A stretch of 64,000 bases of DNA. It comes from Aphanomyces cochlioides. Lineage: Eukaryota; Oomycota; Saprolegniomycetes; Saprolegniales; Verrucalvaceae. The translations under genes and the position numbers were made by a program. The DNA lies in the NCBI GenBank assembly GCA_019828595.1, contig JAHQRK010000014.1:2108001-2172000 (forward strand), given 5' to 3'. Positions 59,007 through 64,000 of the stretch are shown one piece after another. Each line of letters starts with the position of its first letter. The first letter of the stretch is position 1. A model generated the notes under the pieces. That model searched no databases. It worked only from the letters and a program-made list of their open reading frames with translations, and was not told the origin of the DNA.

Positions 59007-60119
59007 TTAAGCCTTGGGGTGGACGCCATAGACGCCAGGGCTGGGTGGGCCTTGGACTTCGCCAAAGTAGAGACCAAACGTGAAGCGCAAGCGTTCAATG
59101 TTGGCACGGTCTTCCATGAACTTGGCAAACTCGAGTGTGTTGGCGTTGGCATATTCCCATGCAAACTTGTAGCCAGCAGGAGGAGGAATATCAGTGCGCA
59201 CAGAACTGTAGCCAAGAGCCGTCTGGCGGTCCTTGGAGAGCATCCAGTTGGCGAAAAGCTTAGCGGCAGCAGGGTGAGGAGCCTTCTTGAAGATGGCAAT
59301 GCGTTGGCCCCAAGTGAGGTAAGGAATATCCTTGGTGAGGAAGGTCAACTTGTAGCTTGGATCGGGAACGATGCGTCCTCCGACTGATACACCAATGCTC
59401 TTTTTGCCAGCGGCGATGGCTTCACCAGGCGTGTTGGTACCGCGTTTGAATTGGACATTCTGTTGCGCAAACTTGGCGACCCAGTCCCAGCCGTACTTTT
59501 CAACATACTTGGAGTAGACAAAGAGGACTGCGTCGTCGTCGTGGGGGTATGGCGATGCAATAAGATTCTTGTAGATGGGATCGACCAAGTCGGCGGGCGT
59601 CTTGGGGAATTTCACGTTGGAGGCGTTCAGTTGAGCAGGATCGTAGACCATGCTGAAGGTGATTGTGCTGCGAGACCACCACGCGCCAGTGCTCGACTTG
59701 AAGGGAGCGTAGATTTGAGAGAACCCGGCAGGCTTGTAGGCAAGAAGCTTGCCTTCCTTCTCCCAGCGGGGGAAGTTTTGCAGCGTTTGAAGCGAGGCAA
59801 CATCGACGTCGAGGGAGTTGGTCGCGAGTTGGTTGTCGATGCGGACGTCGTGGAACTTGCTGTAGTCGGTGATGATGGTGAAATTGATCTTGGGATAGGC
59901 CTTCACAAAGGCATCGTGGGTGGATGTTTGCTGCGCAGCGATGTCTCCCCCAGCGTAGTAGACGAGGTTTCCTCCTTCAGCCACCGCAACAGCGTAGAGC
60001 TCATCAAGCGAGCGGGTTTCTTCTCCACTGTTGGAAGCCTTTTCGTCGTTCGACGAGGCGGCAACTGGACTCGCCAATGCAAGAATGGCTGAGAAAAGCA
60101 AAGTGGCGACGATCTTCAT
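59007..60119 (-). CDS. Secreted bacterial-type solute-binding protein (family 1), copy 3
   Basis: This 370 aa protein is the closest paralogue of copy 2, with long identical stretches. The signal peptide is MKIVATLLFSAILALASPVAAS, and the features are the same as in copy 2. Differences cluster in the first lobe (WWSRSTITFSM for WMSLSTVTFSM) and around the hinge (GVSVGGRIVPDPSYK for GVAAWGEIIPDSSYK). These residues may line the binding cleft, so ligand preference could differ. The frame is complete. It converges with copy 2, and similarity extends past both stop codons, showing an inverted segmental duplication. Confidence 0.83.
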   Translation of the reverse strand: MKIVATLLFSAILALASPVAASSNDEKASNSGEETRSLDELYAVAVAEGGNLVYYAGGDIAAQQTSTHDAFVKAYPKINFTIITDYSKFHDVRIDNQLATNSLDVDVASLQTLQNFPRWEKEGKLLAYKPAGFSQIYAPFKSSTGAWWSRSTITFSMVYDPAQLNASNVKFPKTPADLVDPIYKNLIASPYPHDDDAVLFVYSKYVEKYGWDWVAKFAQQNVQFKRGTNTPGEAIAAGKKSIGVSVGGRIVPDPSYKLTFLTKDIPYLTWGQRIAIFKKAPHPAAAKLFANWMLSKDRQTALGYSSVRTDIPPPAGYKFAWEYANANTLEFAKFMEDRANIERLRFTFGLYFGEVQGPPSPGVYGVHPKA

Positions 60120-60689
60120 GTTGGTACGAGGCAAATTCCAAAATGAACCGAGTGTGAACTGGTTTCACTTGCTTCTTAATTCCCAGTTTGCACTCAGGTC
60201 CAGACCTTCCATACGCGACAAACTCTCGATGCACCCACGAGGTGGGTTGGATTGCGTCCCGCTGCACCAGCATGTCCCTCCTTTGTATCCAAGCGCCAGT
60301 CTTCACACATCGACGTTCTGGATGAGAGTCGTAAGAGGTCGAATCGGTTGCCCCGGGATCGTGTGGTCGTTGGCTCAAGAGAGCTACAATTTTCTGGCGG
60401 AATAAGGACGTCTAGCGTTGGAGATTGGTTCGAACTGGAGGCCACATGCTAGTAGTAGCGTTGTCCATCAGTATGCAACCGAAAGAGTGCTTGGAATGTT
60501 CTGCTCAGGGCGTTGTACCACTCAGAAGTTCCTTCTATTGTAGGGGCAGAATGAAATCGGTCCTGGCTTATACAAATTGTAATATAATTATGAAGCATCC
60601 TGAAAGTCGTCACATTGAAATAAGTGGCTGATAACGCTCGATGAGATTGACGTTTAGCAACCCTTAGTGTCTTTAGAACTCCAGGAGAT
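60120..60689. other. Intergenic region
   Basis: The first 40 nt upstream of copy 3 share the CATTTTGGAATTTGCCTC block with copy 2. Beyond that I see no gene or structure. Confidence 0.4.
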
Positions 60690-60904
60690 ATGGAGAAAAA
60701 ACACTACCTCTCGCCGGCCGAAAACCTCTTGGTGGTGAAATGTTACAGAGGACCCGTAAAAATACACGTATAGTGGTACTAAGGCTCTGTTGTCAGCTAA
60801 AGAAACCTTAAACAATTAATAATATAATTTTTCACAATAATATGTTTTGGAGGGAAAAATGCGAGGGAATTGGATGGTAGAGAGGTTAGAAAATCATTTT
60901 CGAA

Positions 60905-62866
60905 ATGGAAGAAGTCAAGATCGTCAAGACGCGCCGGCGCTACAGCCTCGAGACAAGAAGAAACATTTTGCGCGCGCTGTCTGAGAACACTCAGCAGCAC
61001 GTCGCCAATACTACACCATTTGCCGGTTTAGTTCGCTTAACTTGCGATATATTTCGTGTCACGTGCAATATATTTCGTATGACTTGCAATGTATTTCGTA
61101 TGACTTGCATTTAATTTCGTGGCCCGCGACGAAAATCGATTTATATTTCGCATGACTTGCATTATATTTCATACCTCTTGCATTTAATTTCATATTTTTT
61201 AGCTTATATTTCGTATCACGTGCATTTAAATTCGTAGTAATACAAAATATATTCAATCTCCTATTGAGATATGAAGTTTCACATGTGTTGCAGTGTTGGC
61301 TTGAACTATGAATTTGCGACGGGCAGCCGCATATGAACACTGCTGAGCTTGCTTGATGCTCGCATTGACTTATATGGCGATTGAAGTGTCCCATCAATTT
61401 CTTATGAGTTCGATAACAATTTTTTGTTAGTTTTTCTATGGCCTTTTTCTCTTCTCTGCGAAATTAAATGCACGTGATACGAAATATAAGCTAAAAATAC
61501 GAAATTAAATGCAAGAGGTATGAAATATAATGCAAGTCATGCGAAATATAAATCGATTTTCGTCGCGGGCCACGAAATTAAATGCAAGTCATACGAAATA
61601 TATTGTAAGTCATACGAAATATATTGCACGTGATACGAAATATATCGCAAGTTAAACGAACTAAACCGGCAAATGGTGTAGTATTAGCGGGATTCCTCTC
61701 CGCACGATACAGAATTTCGTGCGAGAGAGGGAAAAAATCGAAAGGTCGCTTCTAGCGAAAAGAAGGCTGAATATTGGACAGCCAGATCGTCCAGAAATCC
61801 TTCCTGGTGGCAATGTAAGTCGTCTTATTTATTTCATATCTCACTCTTTATTAGGACTTATTGGACTACATGGTAGCGATGCGGGAGAAACATTTTCCCT
61901 TGACAACCTACCATGTAGTACAACAAGTTAAAGCTCACAATCAGGAATGGGTAACGCAATATTCGGCCTCTAAAGAGGACCCATATAAATCGTTATTTAA
62001 ACTTTGTAGAGAATTTGTGTATAGACATGGATTTTCTCGCCGTCGAGCCTCCACAGCAAAGGCAATGACTTCTTTGCAAATGCTAGAGGTTCGACAGAAA
62101 TTTATCGAAGAATTTTGGAGCAAACACGACCATTTCGATGACTGTGATGTCGTCAATTGTGATGAAACCGGCATATACTTCGACACTCCACCGAAGTATA
62201 TCCTTGCCCAAACGGGTGCTGATGCAAGCATTTCTCATGGTAACAAGTCCTGCCGCCTAACGGCCGTCTTAGCAGCGAAACGTAACGGTAATATATTAAT
62301 ATTATTATTATTAATTGTTATAATATTGTACAACTAGGTGATAAACTACCAATTCTATTTATCGTCAAAGGAAAGCCTGGAGGATTCATCGATGAAAATG
62401 AGTTGCAAACCTTTCCTTTGGGGCATTATTACGCTGTTCAGAAGAATGCATGGATCGATGGAGATGGCTGGAATTTCTACCTAGACACTATTTTAAGGTA
62501 CTATACTGGTGTTTGACTCCATTAATTAGTGTTAGACCTGAGATTGAAAGACCTTCCTTGATAATTGTCGACAACTTTGAGGCTCACCTGACGCCGAAAA
62601 ACATCGCTTTCGTGGAGGAAAACCTCAGTTCTACAGTATGCACCCTTCCCCCGAACATGACATCTGTGCTACAGCCTCTTGATGTTGGGGTTATGAGCCC
62701 CTTTAAGGCCAAGCTGCGAAACTTGTGGCTTCAAGAAACGTATCATCCCTCAACTGCAGTGGAGAAAAGGATGGCATGCATCAAGCGTGCCATCAAAGCT
62801 TGGGATATGATGACCCCAGAAACGATTAAAAAGGCCTTTGAAAAGGCTATTCCAAGACGCAAATAG
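60905..62866 (+). pseudogene. pogo-type transposase gene interrupted by a MITE
   Basis: Coding pieces are 60905-61010, 61684-61814, 61855-62287, 62338-62497 and 62536-62866. The gap 61011-61683 is a MITE plus one TA, and removing it leaves the frame intact. The other gaps are GT..AG introns of 40, 50 and 38 nt. The N terminus has a CENP-B/Psq-like helix-turn-helix (RRRYSLETRRNILRAL, then GIPLRTIQNFVRERE). The catalytic core has CDETGI (first Asp), IIVDNFEAH (second Asp) and SVLQPLDVGVMSPFKAKL (third Asp), as in DDE_1-type pogo/Tigger transposases. The protein ends IPRRK. Apart from the MITE no lesion is seen, so the gene was intact until that insertion. Confidence 0.88.
61011..61681. mobile_element. 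Foldback MITE, 671 bp, inside the transposase exon
   Basis: The arms 61011-61234 and 61459-61681 are near-perfect inverted copies of about 224 bp, starting CTACACCATTTGCCGG, around a central part of similar length. TA flanks both ends (61009-61010, 61682-61683). Each outer arm contains about four 21 bp tandem units of the form CTTGCAATATATTTCGTATGA. There is no coding capacity. It is non-autonomous, and its ends differ from those of the host pogo element, so it was moved by another transposase. Confidence 0.92.
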
Positions 62867-63583
62867 GCTCGATATATAACACTAATACATGTCATTTCAT
62901 TCATGTACTAATACTAATTACGGAGTTTTTGGAGAGGAGAATTTTGAGTGCTGAGCAGTCTTGCTTCTTGTATATTCATATAGAGCGTAGTTGTATTGAA
63001 TTTTGTAGTATATTGGTTTCAAAGATGATAGCTCTACGTTGAATTCTTAGCAAGAACAGATCTATGTATAAACTCTAAAGGAACATAAGTTGGAAAAGGT
63101 ACTATGAAAATTAATATGCTGGGTGAGTGGCTGTTTGCCCAATCAAACGTTAGTACCACTGTACGTGTATTTTTACGGGTCCTCTGTATCAGTATTTCAT
63201 GAAGCAAAAGGAGACGAAAAGACAAGGAGTACAAACCACAGTCAGACAAAGTGTGTCCGACTGCCTCGGCTTCGCGAAATCAACTGTGCAAAAAGTTATG
63301 ACGGAATGGAACACCAACAAAGATCCCATGTTCAAGTCTCACAAACCAATTCGTGGGCATAGAGGAATTGCACGGGAGCGGGTGTGGGACACCCGCTTTG
63401 ACAAAAAAAACACCCTCTCTCATGCAATACGTATACTAGTAATTACTCAAAATACTGGATAGAACACTCAAAATTGTCAGAGCACTCTGAAACACTTCTA
63501 TTGGCTAAAATGTAAAAATAATACGATAGGCCATAATTTCTCTTTATTCACCGCCAACAATATCATTCGATCATTCGATACTG
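62867..63583. other. Transposon 3' part, remnant frame and intergenic DNA
   Basis: 62867-63186 is the non-coding 3' end of the pogo-type element. 63189-63462 is the remnant frame listed above. 63463-63583 is the short upstream region of the next gene. Confidence 0.6.
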
Positions 63584-64000
63584 ATGTCGACTGGGATGGA
63601 GAACCACAAGCGTCGGTGGTGGTGCCGTGTCGACGGTTGCATCCACAAGGGGCCATTTTCCAACAACCAATTCCCACAACATGTTATAAAGATGCACCCT
63701 GATGTAAACTGGTTCCACGGCGGCCGTCCTGTCTTCGGCGAGTTGGTGGATGAAGACAGCCCAGATGCGCCACCGCGTCGACAGCGTGCAGCCGCCACTG
63801 CAAATCGTCCCCAGCAAAGCCAATCTGCGACACTTGAAGGCCTGACAGACGAAGAGAAGGACGCTCTCGCCCGTGTTCCCCGCGAAAACGCACTCGCTGA
63901 AACTAGCGTTCGTCTTGGCGTTTTGTTGTACCGACAAATGGGGATTAAACCCGTTGCGACTCTTGATGACATTTTGCACAATGTTGTTCATGAACGTCTC
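63584..64000 (+). CDS. C2H2-finger protein, 5' part, runs off the window
   Basis: An open frame from the ATG at 63584 (a second Met is at 63596) continues to the window end, 139 codons so far. Residues 13-37 contain C-X4-C-X13-H-X4-H (CRVDGC ... QHVIKMH), a zinc-finger-like pattern preceded by KRRWW. A hydrophilic Pro/Arg/Gln stretch follows (DAPPRRQRAAATANRPQQ), then an apparently helical part (EGLTDEEKDALARVPRENAL). Codon use is GC-rich at third positions and the antisense frames are shadows. It could be a host DNA-binding protein or a transposon-encoded one; the nearby transposons make the second possible. Confidence 0.65.
   Translation, partial: MSTGMENHKRRWWCRVDGCIHKGPFSNNQFPQHVIKMHPDVNWFHGGRPVFGELVDEDSPDAPPRRQRAAATANRPQQSQSATLEGLTDEEKDALARVPRENALAETSVRLGVLLYRQMGIKPVATLDDILHNVVHERL

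Larger units (their letters stand above)
60746..63186 (+). mobile_element. Complete pogo/Tigger-type DNA transposon, 2.44 kb
   Basis: Terminal inverted repeats of about 36 bp begin CAGAGGACCCGTAAAAATAC at 60746 and, reversed, at 63186. They differ at one position in the first 36. TA flanks both ends (60744-60745 and 63187-63188), the expected target duplication. The interior carries one transposase gene with introns, described separately. The intact TIRs suggest recent movement. A second element interrupts the transposase. Confidence 0.92.
60690..63462 (+). pseudogene. Transposase-like N-terminal frame split by a transposon
   Basis: Two pieces, 60690-60745 and 63189-63462, join in frame if the intervening transposon and one TA are removed. 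The fragment starts MEKKHYLSPAEN. After the junction it contains a helix-turn-helix-like stretch (VSDCLGFAKSTVQKVMTEWN) like the N-terminal DNA-binding part of IS630/Tc1-type transposases. It stops at 63462 with no catalytic domain, so it is a remnant or a truncated gene. The family assignment is tentative. Confidence 0.6.

Noticed and set aside
1..64000. CRISPR arrays, bacterial operons, rRNA or tRNA genes
   Set aside because: No regularly spaced repeats, no tRNA-like cloverleaf and no rRNA sequence was seen. The intron structure shows a eukaryotic genome.

Overview
The window looks like nuclear DNA of an oomycete, most probably a saprolegnian such as Aphanomyces. This is inferred from very short GT..AG introns (38-61 nt) that restore frame in every multi-exon gene, a tetraspanin, a CLC-7-type anion transporter and helicase-associated-repeat proteins, together with Ty3/gypsy-like and pogo-like transposons. 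No species can be fixed from the sequence alone.

Layout. 1-7.2 kb is AT-rich and holds a decayed head-to-tail array of 1.2-3.4 kb units with no intact gene. A small MITE follows (7518-7994), then a five-exon gene of unknown function (9428-10969). 11-19.5 kb is largely featureless. It contains the 3' remnant of a tetraspanin pseudogene (about 11985-12130) and an old relative of an LTR. 19484-34254 is a 14.8 kb LTR-internal-LTR-internal-LTR array of one Ty3/gypsy-type retrotransposon. Its two internal regions are nearly identical and share the same stops and frame breaks.

35.7-45.2 kb is the ordinary gene-rich part: a tetraspanin (minus), a RING-CH/FHA protein, a two-WW-domain protein, a CLC chloride/proton transporter with eight exons, and a helicase-associated-repeat protein (minus). 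46.9-51.3 kb holds a retroelement gag-like remnant. It also holds an intact helicase-associated-repeat paralogue (50075-51298) and a truncated copy that forms a 664 bp inverted duplication with it. A type II membrane alpha/beta-hydrolase-like protein follows (52453-54135). Next come three genes for secreted bacterial-type solute-binding proteins arranged minus, plus, minus; the first carries an in-frame TAG.

60.7-63.5 kb is a three-level nest: a 671 bp foldback MITE sits in the first exon of a pogo/Tigger-type transposase gene. That complete 2.44 kb element (TIRs, TA duplication) sits in turn inside another transposase-like reading frame. Removing each insertion with one TA restores the frame. 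The window ends in the 5' part of a C2H2-finger protein (63584 onward).

The genes do not form a pathway. The two striking local themes are duplication in inverted orientation (helicase-associated repeats, solute-binding proteins, tetraspanin) and layered transposon insertion.
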